64,000 bases of DNA from Ilex aquifolium (taxonomy: Eukaryota > Streptophyta > Magnoliopsida > Aquifoliales > Aquifoliaceae): assembly GCA_951799425.1 (NCBI GenBank), contig OX637404.1:24920045-24984044 (forward strand), given 5' to 3'. Below are positions 39,614 through 52,018 of the stretch, piece by piece. The position numbers and the translations under genes are program-made. Under the pieces are notes generated by a model. It was not told the DNA's origin. It did no database searches and saw only the letters and a program-made list of their open reading frames with translations. The stretch's first letter is position 1; every line of letters begins with the position of its first letter.

Positions 39614-40860
39614 TTTATCTGAACCAAGAGAATACAAGCAGACACATTTAACATTTTATTTACGTAAGATTTCTTCAATTTGAACTATACTATATGATCT
39701 TCTTTCATTGGTTCTTTGTAGAGAGTCTGATTTATTGAAGAAATAATGCCTCATTCACGATTAAACACTCCACAAATTAAGATGGTTCTAAGAAATATTT
39801 TCTTCTCCTCGTTTTCCTTATTCCATTTATAATCTTTCTCTTCTCTTCTCTTTTATTGTTGTATTTCGCAGATTTATCGGTTTGGTCCTGCGTGTGAAGT
39901 TCATCCAGGGAATTTCGAGCAGTTGATGGACAATTACTCCAACCACTGTGAGTAACCCAATTGTCAGAAAAAAGACTACTAAAGCTCCGATCTCCAGAAC
40001 CCCTGCTCTCTCTCTCTCTCTCTCTCTAATACACACACACCGTCTCACAAACAACACATTCAGTCACACATTCATACTTTTTTGATTCTGCAGGAGACGA
40101 ATTATCACTTGTTGGTTCCATAACTACTTTCTGTTTTTTGCATTGTCCGCTATTTTCTTGGCTTAATTGGAATATTATTAACCTCACTGCCCACCAGGGT
40201 GCTGTGCATGATCTCTTTAATCTGGTTTCTAATTTTTTTTTCTACCTTATTTTTTCCTTTCCCAACCTCTCTTTCTCCATATGTTTGGGCTGTCAGATTT
40301 GGAAGATTTTAGTTGCATCAGCTATTATATGGTAATGATTTCCTTCATCTGGAATGATCAGCTCAATATGGGATGCGACTGGTGTAATCACCCATAATTA
40401 TGTTTTCACAATTAGGGTAAGAGTGCATGAACATCTGTTGTTTTACCTACAAAATCCACATACAGGAAAACCCTAAATCCAAAACTATAACTCAGAGGAT
40501 ATATTATCACTGCACTCCTTACCTTTCCCAAAGAAACAAAAGCCAGAAAGAGGAAATTATCATTGAAAAGCAATAAAGAAGTTCCATGAATTACCTGCTT
40601 TTATAGGTTTTTTTGATCTGATGAACAAAAAGGACAGTACCTTTTTCCTTGTGGGAGCTCTTTCTGGAGTCTTTGCTTCTTCAAGGATGATGCTGTAGTC
40701 AAATGAGAGATATGAACTTCACAGATTCATTGCTGGAAGTGAGTGCTCAAAGAAGAAACCCTAATTGAGGGCGGAGAGAGAGAGAGAGAGAGAGATCTTG
40801 CAAGTTCTGTGGCAAAAAGTAATGGGAGGAGAAGGAAGGGAGGCAAAGAGCATTGAGTGG
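39614..40860 (-). promoter_or_regulatory. LOB 5' UTR with a probable leader intron
   Basis: On the minus strand, a donor AAAAAG/GTACTG at 40641/40640 and an acceptor GGTTCAG/ATAAAATGG at 39619/39618 would remove a 1,022-bp intron and leave five bases before the ATG. The proposed first exon (about 40641-40800) starts near a CT microsatellite and holds AATTAGGGTTT, typical of plant leaders. A second CT run (40008-40027) lies within the intron. Confidence 0.5.
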
Positions 40861-41069
40861 ATGGAGAAGGAATGAAGGCAAAAGACAAAGGTAATAAATT
40901 GGGGGGTACACTAAAAAAGATGACTATGACACTGCATCTAATAATACTATCATGGCTGTGGAGATGTCCCCCATTTTTCCTTCTTCACTGTTGCTCTTTG
41001 CCTCTTTCACATGAACAGGGAGACGCCTGTGAAAACAATTTATTATTATTATTATTTTCAGTCCAGTGA

Positions 41070-42807
41070 ATTACAAGGTTACATGTTTGACTTGTATTCA
41101 CTATAACATCATACTGTTATACCCAAAAACTTTTTCTGGTATTATAAATTTATAATGAAGTAAAAGAAGTTACTGCATCCAATATTAATTGGAATCTGAT
41201 GAAAACTAAATGAACTGTTTGCCAATTTCAAAAAGATTTAAGGAGGGAAAAAAAAATTAAAAGGAGTTTCCTGCATGTCATTGCTCTACAAGTACAGAAG
41301 GTCATAGCACTCATCTTAAGAAGGTTTTATTCAGTAATGAGGCTTCTTATGGATCTCTATAAATCAGTGTGAACCTGTAAGTGATGATGATGTATATTAA
41401 GGAAGGGTTGATATTAATTTTGGGGTATTGGTCATAAAAGATGAGCTGGTAACTGAATATATTATCCCAAAGGTATTGGTGATGCTGGACATTAACTTGT
41501 TATTGGAATTGTATCTATCTTTGCAATATCGATGATGCTACTTCTACCTAATTTATTAATATAATCAATTTATTTAGGCCAAATCGATCATTAATCCAAC
41601 CAAATTAAGTTATAAATTAAGTCAACAAACTCGTTGAATAAATTTGGTATAAGTAGTATTACTCTTATAATTACATGGATGGAAACTGCGCAACAAAGTA
41701 TCATGCTTGATAATTTGGATTTCTACCATTAATCTTGCTTTGATTTAATGCTAGATATACAATATTCTGGTGCTGGCTTCCTCAGATGCATAGTGGCTTC
41801 AAGCTGACTGAAGAAGGATGGTACATTTTCTAGTAAAGGGCCTAATCATTTGAGAGGGTGATTCATGTTGTCCACCAGTACAAAATTGTTTTCCTTTTTT
41901 TTTTTCCAACTACTCAGATTAAAAAAATTATTTGAAATTGGCTGCACTAAAGTGCTGTTTTGCTATAGTTTCTGAAAAAAATTCAATCTGAGAAAAGGAT
42001 AAAAATGGCTTTAGTCTTCAAGAGACTTCACTAGATTCTAACTAAGCACATAAAATCCAAAAGTAATTAATCCATGCATTTCCCCTTCCCAAGAAGAAGA
42101 TAATGAAAGCCTATCCCAGAGTTGTCAATGAAAACTCAACCATATCAGTTAGCCATAAGAGCAGATCAACAGAGCCATATCTCAAATTGTTTATGTAGAT
42201 GGCTAAAAACATTAACCCCAAGGAAAATGCTAATTGTCAAATTATTTCCAACAGCTTTTGACATTTACGTTTTAAACATACAATCTTTACGACCAACTTT
42301 TTTTTCTCCCTTTTCAGGAATTTTGGAAGCCGGATGTTTTCATTTTTCGCAAAAATGTCACTTAAATACTTAAGTATCATTTGTTACGATGTGGAGAGAT
42401 ATACTAAATCACACGTACTTCCAAATTAATTTTCTATTAGTCAATACCCTTTTTTGGGGTTTGGGGTTATTTACAAGTAACATGAACCCTAGAACGTAGT
42501 TTACATGAATGTGAAAAAAGTATTTTTATTGTCTCTAAAATTTTCATTTACATTAATTTATATGCCCAGATTGAAAATAGTTGGTTTAATTCTTTATACA
42601 GCCACAAGAGGGGACGAACTAAACCCTGAAAATTCCAGTTATGTTCTTCCCTAGTTATTAATTTATTGTATTATTCCATTTTAGGGTTATGACCACTAAA
42701 AGCTAATACACCCTCCCATCTCTCTAGTCTGATGGGTACTATTTTTTATTGAAGGGATACTTGTCCTTTTGTCGACCTCATAGATAGGGAAAGGCAAAGG
42801 GAGAAAG

Positions 42808-42845
<38 letters not shown>

Positions 42846-45800
42846 GCCATCTTGTCACGCCTGCGGATTTGTATACTAATTTCCATGTGGGTCAGGTTAC
42901 ATGCATAGGGTTGATGAGACTAACTTAGCTAGCCATCCATCCAAGATGTTTAATAGATAGAAATGGAGCATGGCTCTGCTGATTAGAAAGGGGCTTACCA
43001 TTCGATACTTAAATTGCTACCTTTGATATGTACAATTTAATTCATTGATTATTTCATTTTCACCATCCAACGATTGAATTCCACTGAAAAGTGCTTGAGA
43101 CTACTTCAACAAATAAAGCTTGGAATTAGCTGGAAAGGAAAGGTTTCCTATATATTAGCGATGTCAATATTCAAATAACTAAGTGAATTTTGAATCGATA
43201 ACGTCGCTGATCTAAAGCTAAAGTACAACTCCATATATAAATAGTTCTCGTCAAATATTGTCTATATTCATTTTATCAAGAGGATAATCTTAAGAGTTGA
43301 ACCATGATACTCCCTCTCATTTTAGTGTCTGATTAATGTAGCAAATGCACAAGGAATGTCCCCTATCCATGTGTGCTATGGACAACCTTTAGCCTCTGGT
43401 GGTAAGTTTTTAGTAGTGTACTCTATCCATGAGTGTTGAACTAAGTTGCAAAGTGCTAGCATTGGATTCAAAGATGTAATATCAGTGCTGACCTATGATC
43501 AGGTATTGCTCAATTTTACAGATGTATGGTCCGTATTGATTTCTCTCATCGTTCAATTTCAAGCGGGCAAACATGTGAGAGAGACGTTTGTAGACTTGTT
43601 TAGTTGAAAACCTTTTCTTTAAACCTTATGAACATGAATCGGAAAACAAAGGTAGGGTGGGTTCTCTATAGATTCATATGGAATGTGTAATTTGTAGTCT
43701 GAATTTCGAATTCATACATCCAAATTATATTTCTTTTAAGCGACACAGTCTGTGGTTTTGAATGATTTTCTTCAACAAAATTTGTTTATTTTGGGCAATC
43801 CAAATGGTTCAAGACTCTGGCAGATGAGAAGAGGCCATTAGGGGTAAGGGTCCATCTGATTGAGTCATCCTTACTAGGATAGGACCCAATTGTTTGCTCC
43901 TCAGTTGGGTTATGAATGCATCCAATAATGCAGGCTATCTAACAAATCCCACAATCACTTGTTCTTTGAATGTTAGTACTCCCACCATATCTGGTTCTAT
44001 TTAATGCAATTGTGTGGAGGCATTTGACATAGGGGTACCTGCCAACAAGTTTTGGTATATGCAACTGAGAAAGTTTTGTCGATCTTTTGAGCACAAAATT
44101 CAAAAATTGGATCATGCCATCATTAAAATTCATTTGTGACAATATTATCATTCTATTTTTTTTCTTTTAATCCAACAAGTGTCTTCGTCAATACAACCAA
44201 CACTCATCCATGTGATTATATCTTAAATAGTTCATAAATATATTAAGTCATTGATCTTTTTGAATACACTAAGTGATGTAATTACATATTAAGTGTTTTG
44301 AAAAATTAGAGATTAACAATAAATTTTTTTTAAAATATATGGGTAACAATGAAAAATTTTAAAATTTAAGGGACCTACTTATAATACCTAAAACATTTCT
44401 TGCCACCCCATACATAATATGTCTTCTTTTGTTTTACAATAAGCCCTCCGCATAGGAGTGCTTGTTTGTTTTCTTTTAGTGTTACTAATTAATCCAAATT
44501 CAAGTTTAAAACTCATGTCATTTACCCAGCATCACAATTCCATTTTTGTCTAATTGCGGAGTAAATGGGCTTCTAAATGCGATATTTCGTTAGTGACCTA
44601 TTGATAATACATATAGAGTTAATGGTATTTCATAACTAATTGATTGAGCAGACTAATTGATTGAGCAGCAGCTCAGAGACCACCTAAAAAAAATATTTAT
44701 TATTTGATCTATATGCTGACATAAGAAGTCCAAGTAGAGCAATACTGGAAATGGCAATCCATAAATGTATCTATTCTGTTGTTTTTACATTAATGAAACT
44801 CATTTACCTTCCACAAAAAAAAAAAAAAAAGAGAGAAGGATAAAAGCCTACTTTGAATCTCTACGGAGTACCTACTTTGAATAACTAAAGAGCTCCAGGA
44901 CCAGGTAAAAGGGTACTTCCTAGAAGTGATCATCAATTTGCTAGTCTAGGCCCTTATAACAACCTTTCAGCTTAAAGTAATCTCCCAGTGCAATAACATG
45001 GCTACATACTTTCTATATGCATTTCCTTCTTTGATGACAGTCTCAAACAACCTCTGAAGCCTACTTCTAGGTGAGAGTTGGGGTCTGGGTGGGTGTTTTG
45101 GGGTTGGGGGGAGGGGGAACTCCATATCCCTAACAAGATTCTGATTCCTAGTAAAGAAGGGACCTGATTCACACACACATACACATACACATACACACAC
45201 ATATATCTATCTATCTATCTATCTATATATATAATAAATCAGATAGGTGTTTGAACTTATGGGGATATATTTTTCCCTCCCAAATTTCACACACCCAACA
45301 CACTTTCTCCTCAAATTTCAAAAACCCAACACACACACTCCACAGCACATAGTTGCACATACATACACACATTTCAATGCATGCACAGTGTAATAATTTA
45401 GTGTACAGTGACTTTAGTTACGAAATATCGCTAATATATATATAAATCACCACAGGGCAGGCTTTTCTAGTTTTTCAAGTTTGGAAGACCCACATTGAAT
45501 CTCAGACATGAAAAAACATGGTCAATAACATATATTTTTATTTTTTTTGTTTTTTGTTTAGCATCCATAGATTTTAGAGAACAATTAAATTGCTAGAAAT
45601 CATTACCTTAATCTTTGATAATTTTAATGAAAACTGGAATGCAACTCTAATTGACATGTCCTAAAGAGTTTTTCAGTCTCTATTCCGGAAAGTGTTGTAC
45701 AATGTCCCAATGGGTTGGGCTTGACCCAAGTGGCCAAGGTCCAATCCCGACTCACATTATTGGAACCGAAGCCCTATCGGAGCACATCCACACGCCTAGC

Positions 45801-46100
45801 TGTTTGCAAAAGCCAATATGGCCGCTTTAACATGATGAGCTGAGCAAGCATTTTCCGGGTAAATTGATATTTTAAAGTATAACCCGACATTTAAGAGTTA
45901 TATAACTTTTATAATCAATCTTAAAATGTTATGATGGATATTTTCTTTGTAGTTATAATTTACATACAAAAAATTATAATTTATGGTATGGAGAGGGTAG
46001 CCTAGCCTAGTCTTCTGCTTTCTAAATTCTAACTAGCCAAGCAAAACTGTGTAGCCAAGGCATGCATTGTGCAAGCTAATGAATTGAAAACTGACAGGAA
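41070..46100. other. Intergenic DNA, 5 kb, no gene recognised
   Basis: Open frames here are short and without family features. Notable content: a 32-base G run (42811-42842), an adjacent duplication of TAATTGATTGAGCAG (44637-44668), (CA)n plus (TATC)n microsatellites (45170-45225), and a GA run (46143-46166) at the right edge. Confidence 0.35.
42811..42842. repeat. G homopolymer, 32 bases
   Basis: An unbroken G run preceded by a purine-rich stretch (42786-42810). The exact length is doubtful in any sequencing method. Confidence 0.85.
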
Positions 46101-46109
46101 ATGAGAACA

Positions 46110-46640
46110 GTCTAGCGTCTTGGTTGTGTGTTCCTATGTGGGGAGAGAGAGAGAGAGAGAGAGAGATGGAAATGACTTTCTCCAAAGGCTCTGCAGAAGA
46201 CACAAGTAGTGTTTAGATGGTGCAAATATCTCTTTACATTATCAAAAGTACCCAGCTTTCCTAGAATTGCAAGCCATAAGATGAAACCCATTCTGGGAAT
46301 CTGTTGAGGATACCAAATGAGCCTGAACCAGCAAACTTTAGGACCAGGATTAGAAAGACAATTCCAAGCTAAATGAGCGAAGAAGGTAAGCTTCATAGCT
46401 CCAGCCTAGGCATCTCAGCGTAACTCCAAGCAAATATGCCCAAGTATTCCTTAAGGAGCTGGACGTATTCTTCGGCTTCTTTGAAGCTAGGCTGGCACTT
46501 GGGAAAGCATGTCTCACACCATACCCATATGATAACAAGTGATTAATATTCCATCTAGGAACCCTAACCTCAGTCAACTGGTTCTGGACCAATAGATGGT
46601 ACTGAATGCTTGAACCTCTGCATCTCAAAACTTGGAGACT
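46110..46640 (-). pseudogene. LINE reverse transcriptase zinc-binding (zf-RVT) remnant
   Basis: The minus-strand frame 46112-46396 reads FRLIWYPQQIPRMGFILWLA, then GKLGTFDNVKRY and CVFCRAFGESHFHL. This is the order of plant LINE zf-RVT domains (IPRHSFILWLA...RL.T.D.....C..C....ES..HLF). A GA microsatellite ends the frame. A neighbouring frame (46350-46628) probably belongs to the same remnant in another phase. It is unrelated in position to the LINE at 23-24.6 kb. Confidence 0.65.
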
Positions 46641-47739
46641 AGTTCTTGATAGGCATTGCTTCTTGCTTTCGAGCCCAAGCCTACGTTTGCTTAGTAAGTA
46701 AGCTTTTATATCTCCTCAATAAAGGCGGCAACCATTTCACACTGTCCTGTTGTAATGGATTTGGCGAGGATGAGAGGTGCATGAAATTGGACTGCAGGGT
46801 ACATGAAATTAAATAGGGATCAATGAAGTGAAAAAGGAAATCCAGGACAAGCACGAGAGGATTATTGCAGTGGTTCATCAATTTTCCCCAAATACGAGTG
46901 TATCAATTAACTGCATTCATGACCATGTAGCTCCTTGTAGCATCCACACAGACTTATGGCTCTAGTTCTTCGTTTCATATGTTACTAAAATCAAATATAA
47001 GACCAAAATCACCAATTAGCTCTTCAATACTTTTTCTTCACTGGGAGTGAATCATTGGAATACTTCATTTCAACAGGATTATAAGATGTGCAAAGCACAA
47101 ATGCCAGATAAAGATGCGGGACAAATCAAATTCTTCATTATGGATTCCCACATGTTAACATAAAACTTCAAAGGCTTCGGCAGCACCTTTCTCCATGCAT
47201 TCAGTTCTGGCAATTGATCAATAAGAGCAAGGGAGCTATCATCCCTCCTATTTCCAAGACTCAAAACAGAAACCTCCATCGGAAAGACCTTATCCATTGC
47301 ATCGAAACACACATTCATTATCAATTTCCCATCTCCACCTGAATCCTTGGCTTCTACACAACTTCCACGAACGTTCGCCATTATTCTCCCACCTTTCCTC
47401 AAGCTCCTTTTCAACTTCTTACAATCAAAAGAAATTCGCATTAATTGGAAAGTATGCATTTCATAAACATTTTAACAAGAATAGTTGACATTTTACGAAC
47501 AATAGGTGTGACAAAATTACGAAGTTCACTTTCTTCAACAACATTGTGCCTCGCAAATTTCATGTTTATTATCTCTGTTTTTCATTTAACATAAATTATA
47601 TTGTTTTCTGTTTTGATAACATAACCATTTGCAATGCTCTACCTGTTTAGAAGCTTCTCCTATTGTGTTGAGCATCTGACTATTTATGTATATCACCAAA
47701 ATATGGAAGGAAAGTTTCATGAAGTATAAATTGAACTCT
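46641..47739. other. Region between LINE remnant and PPR gene, unidentified 126-codon frame
   Basis: A minus-strand open frame at 47079-47459 (start MHTFQLMRISF, containing LPELNAWRKVLPKPLKFYV) is free of stops, but I recognise no family. It could be an exon, a remnant or chance. The PPR 3' UTR should lie near 47500-47739. Confidence 0.3.
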
Positions 47740-49398
47740 TCATTTGACACCACTGATCCAACTAATCCCAGCCATCTTTCTGTTTTCTCCAGCGATATCA
47801 TCCCTCACATTCTTCGCATCATCCCATCTTCCTTTGCCAGCATATATGTTAGAAAGCATAACCTTGTAAGTGGTTTTCTCTGGTTTATTTTCAAAGAGCT
47901 GCTGAGCTACGATTTCTGCCAATTCGGAATTTCGATGGACATTACAGCATGACAGAAGTGCTTCCCAAATACCAGAGTCCACTGGTTTTGGCAAGGACTG
48001 GATCAGATCATAAGCCTCTTCCAACTCGCCAGACATCCCTAGAAGCTTTACCATGTAAACATAATGCTCAGTTTTAGCTTGAACTTCAAATTCATCTTTC
48101 ATTCTTCTAAAATAATCCCGACCATCTTTGACAAGACCAGCATGGCAGCAAGCACAAAGGAGAGCAGAGAAAGTGGATTCATCCGGTCTATATCCTTTGT
48201 CTACTATTTCTCCAAACATTTCAAACGCCTCGGATGCAAGTCCATATAAACCGAGACTAGAAATCATGGAATTGTAAGTAATGATGTTCCTCGTAGGCAT
48301 AGTTTTGAAAACCCGAACACCCAATCCCAAGAAACCACACTTTGAGTACATATCAATGAGAGCAGAGGAGACCATGACCTCCAAGGAACACCCATGCCTA
48401 AGAGCATAACAATGTATCTCACTGCCAGGGTCTACAGTAGCCAACTGAGCAATGGCCACCAGCACACTAGCAATCAATAGCGGATCAGCCTTTCTACCTT
48501 CCATAATCATTCTCTTGAAGAAGACCAAGGCATTTTTATACTCTCCAGTCTGAGAAAAACCAGTTATCAAAGCAGACCATGTAACTAAATCAGGCTGAGA
48601 TAAACTATCAAAAACTCTACGTGCAGAATTCATGCATTTACATCTAGAGTACATGCTCACAAGTACACTACCTATGTAAGCATTAGAATCAAAACCACTT
48701 TTCAAACAAAACCCATGAATCCCTTGGCCAATTTCCAGCAAGCACTGATCCAGTACACCCGAAATCAACCCAACCAGAGTATACCCATCAGGCTGCTTCC
48801 CCATTCTTCGCATACTGCTAAACAATTGTAGCCCTTTATCCCAATGCCCACCACTCCCATAACCCCAAATCATTGAATTCCATAAAACCAAATCCGGCTC
48901 AGTTATCTGATTAAATACTCCACTTGCTTCATGAACAAGGTCCAGTTTTGAATAAGCACGCACTAACGCACTACTACAAATGGAGTCCAATTCTAAACCC
49001 CAAACTACCACTCTTCCATGCACAAGCCTCAGTCCTTCAAAATCATAATTCTCAGAACATGCACGCAAAATACACGTGAATGTAAAGTTATCAGGCATTG
49101 TTTCTGAGCTAAACATCTGTTTGAAAAGCCAAAATGCATCAGAAAACTCATGGGCTTTAGCATATGCTCGAATTATGGAATTCCAGAGGTAGACGCTTCG
49201 ATGGGGAGTTTTATCAAACAAGTTACGAGCTGAAATAAGGTCATCGTTTATGGCATAGAATCTTACGATTTTGACTGCATAAAAGGGGTCACAAGATAGG
49301 CGGGTCTTGATTATTAGAGCATGCAATTGTTTAGTTCTTGAAAGGGTTTGATGGAGTTTTGAGAGTTCAAAGAGAAGCGAATGAAAATGAATGAACAT
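47740..49398 (-). CDS. Pentatricopeptide repeat protein (PLS class, E-type end)
   Basis: One intronless frame of 552 residues. PLS-class PPR proteins bind organellar RNA, and E-type members usually help in C-to-U editing. Repeats of about 31-36 residues run through most of the protein, with typical helices such as SVYLWNSIIRAYAK, DLVLWNSMIWGYG, DLVTWSALITGFSQ and NIITYNSMISSLGLYGLASE, and VSSALIDMYSKCG linkers. The end (about 430-552) has E-motif features: WEALLSCCNVHRNSELAE and YKVMLSNIYAGKGRWDDAKN. No DYW domain follows; the protein stops after AGISWISGVK, so editing would need a DYW partner. Organisation recalls Arabidopsis At1g64310, but I did not compare in full. Targeting to mitochondrion or plastid cannot be read with confidence from the N-terminus. 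Confidence 0.92.
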   Translation of the reverse strand: MFIHFHSLLFELSKLHQTLSRTKQLHALIIKTRLSCDPFYAVKIVRFYAINDDLISARNLFDKTPHRSVYLWNSIIRAYAKAHEFSDAFWLFKQMFSSETMPDNFTFTCILRACSENYDFEGLRLVHGRVVVWGLELDSICSSALVRAYSKLDLVHEASGVFNQITEPDLVLWNSMIWGYGSGGHWDKGLQLFSSMRRMGKQPDGYTLVGLISGVLDQCLLEIGQGIHGFCLKSGFDSNAYIGSVLVSMYSRCKCMNSARRVFDSLSQPDLVTWSALITGFSQTGEYKNALVFFKRMIMEGRKADPLLIASVLVAIAQLATVDPGSEIHCYALRHGCSLEVMVSSALIDMYSKCGFLGLGVRVFKTMPTRNIITYNSMISSLGLYGLASEAFEMFGEIVDKGYRPDESTFSALLCACCHAGLVKDGRDYFRRMKDEFEVQAKTEHYVYMVKLLGMSGELEEAYDLIQSLPKPVDSGIWEALLSCCNVHRNSELAEIVAQQLFENKPEKTTYKVMLSNIYAGKGRWDDAKNVRDDIAGENRKMAGISWISGVK

Positions 49399-51730
49399 TC
49401 AAAATTGCCTCAATAGTAAGTAAGCACGACGCAACGACAAACAAAACATAAAGAGAGAATCTTTAGGGAGATTTTTGGGAGAGAGAGAATTCCTTGTGGT
49501 TTCCGACATCTCCTCTATGTAATAAGACTCCTAATTTTTTTATTCATTTTTTTATTTTTTATGAATAATGTTATATGAGCTTAAAAATTAGAATTGATAA
49601 TCATAATTATTGAATAGGTAGTGGGTCTCAATAAATGCTGAGACTTATAGTAAAATCAATTATTGTAATTATCAAGTCTAATTTTTAAATTCATGTAGCA
49701 TTGTTATTTTTTTATTCCTTGTGAGAAAGGGTGTGATTAGGGGCAATTAGACATAACAACATTTTAGGATATTAGCATTTCATGACGTGCATTGCACGTG
49801 ATTATATTTAAATAAGAATTTTATTATAAGAATTTTAAATTATATATGTAATAAAATTTAATATTAAATTATGTGTGAAATAAATAATTTTTATTTTAAT
49901 TATTACTAAATCTAATTATAGATCTATTTTACCTCTCTTTTGAGTATCTAATATGCCATTTTTTTAGGTATCTCTTCGACCTATTAAACATTTCTTTTTT
50001 TTTTTTTTTTAATAATGACGTTTCATTGTAAGATTTTTATTATTAATATTGGATTTTATTTCTTCATATAAATATAGACATAGATTTAGAAAATAGTATG
50101 TAAATATACTACTAATAAATGAGTTTAAAAGAATTTAAAAATCAAATATAATTAATAAAAAAGTTCACAAGAACTTAGAAGTCAAAGATGCATAAGAAAT
50201 AAGATTTGGATAAAAGTAACAAAGAATTTAGAATTCAAATACTGTTTATAGAAGAGTCCAAAAACACTTAGAAGTCAAATAATTATAGAAAATCAATTTG
50301 GATGAAAATAATAGATGGTTATTATTGACTTTAGATTAATAATTAGGGATAAAATAGAAAATCAAAATTTTTTCATATATGCTGACATTTATAAGTAATA
50401 TAGATTATCTTGTTATTTTTAATCGCAGTAGAATACTCTGTTTGAACCATAACTACTAACTTAATGATCGAACCCATCACCAAAATACCACCGAAAACAA
50501 GCTCAGCCCCCGTAACAGTATCTACCGCAAACGGGTTTGAACCCATGACCATAGGAAGAGGGCGAGATTAAGTCAAATAGGCTACCACCTTGGTGATTCT
50601 CTATTTGTCACTGGTGAACTTGCTGGTTATTTTCCAAGTGCAAGAGGATTGCGTTGAGACAAGCTTGTTATGACATGGAGATATACAATCTGCTACAATT
50701 TTGAAAGCGGCTACGAAAATTAACATATTTCTTTATAATGTAACTGATGAACAGAAACAGATGATATTAGAATGCTTTGGTTTCCCTAGTGGTTATTTAC
50801 AATTAGATACTTAATGGCGGGTAGACAACAAAGAAGTTTTTTTTTTTTCGACACTATACTAAAATATTATTCAGTTACAACTTTTTTGAATCGTAACATT
50901 TTTTTTGTTGGTGCGATTTAACCTTAGAAAAGTATTTTAAAAAAATTGGTAAGTTTCTATATACCTCTATTGTACCAAAATCTTACCCTACTTTGGATAC
51001 ATACCTATTACAGCTACCAAGGTAAAACTGTGAGCTTGTGCTTCACCCATTGAGTAAGATTGATTCATCAACATGGGTTAACAAGTTTCTCTCATTTGCT
51101 ATCCCGCACACTACAAATGGTCTCCCAAGAATGGCATCAGTCGATCATTTTCCCAAATCTAAAACCAACTTTCAAGTATGTTACAGAAGAAATATAATGT
51201 TTTTTTTTTTTTGGATTAATTGCAGTAGAGATTCCCAAAGTATAAGATTTATCTCATTTTGGTCCCCAATATTTTAAATGTATCATTTTGATCCATGAAA
51301 TATTAAATATGTTTTTATGTAGTCCCTCAAACAGACAACATCTAAATTGTTAACAGTTTTTGATTATAAACTTGTCATATAATACTTAAATATGGGTAAA
51401 TAAATAATTTGGATAACTCTTAACTAAATTTCTACCCAAATTTTGGTTAAAGAGCTACATAAATTACACAGTTGTGATCATGAACTATCCAAATTTTGGT
51501 CAAGAACTATCCATATTACACATTTTTTTATAAGAGTTACCCAAATTCAAAACGTTTGAGTTTAAAAATTATCATTGTTACCACGTGAACTACCTTGAAA
51601 TTTGTGGAAAAAGAATGTAATGCTTTTAAGAAAGATAATGTGGTACTCAGTTTCTGCCCTGCAAAGCCAATTATAATGCAAGTTTACGTAACAACCATCC
51701 AATAACAATCATAAAAAAGAAAAAGTTTTA
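49399..51730. other. Intergenic DNA between the PPR and HDA6-like genes
   Basis: This contains the PPR upstream region and the foldback element at 49563-49707. At about 51214 a stretch starting GGATTAATTGCAGTAGAGAT resembles one end of elements of the 2678-4317 type, without a visible partner end. No gene is supported. Confidence 0.35.
49563..49707. mobile_element. ~145-bp foldback MITE upstream of the PPR gene
   Basis: The sequence is one imperfect hairpin. The left arm GAATAATGTTATATGAG and TTAAAAATTAGAATTGATAA pairs with complements of the right arm (AATGCTACATGAATTTAAAA and so on). The flanks, TTTTTTAT on each side (49555-49562 and 49708-49715), could be an 8-bp TSD, but lie in T-rich DNA, so this is weak evidence. 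It lies about 165 bp upstream of the PPR start. Confidence 0.6.
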
Positions 51731-52018
51731 CACTTCAGCCACCATTCTTTTACAAGCCCGCACATGGTAATTCTAATTCATGATACAAAAACGAGGCCCC
51801 CGCGACAGTGCAAGAATCATTATGTAATTTGGGTGTAATCTGTAACTAAGCTGGATTAAGAGGAACTAAAAAGAGAAACGACGAGAAAAGTGACAGAGAT
51901 CTTGTACACTCCGACTCTTAACACCTTGCGAAATGATTTGAAATTGCCCATTTGCCATGATTGATATTTTTTTCTTCTCAGGGTAGATTCATGTCTAATG
52001 AATGTAGAGATGTTTGAA
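51731..52018 (-). other. Probable 3' UTR of the HDA6-like gene
   Basis: Non-coding stretch following the stop codon on the minus strand. The transcript end is not defined. Confidence 0.4.

Noticed and set aside
50490-50620. Possible tRNA-like B box (GGGTTTGAACCC)
   Set aside because: Palindromic by chance and lacks the rest of a tRNA fold; probably repeat-derived.
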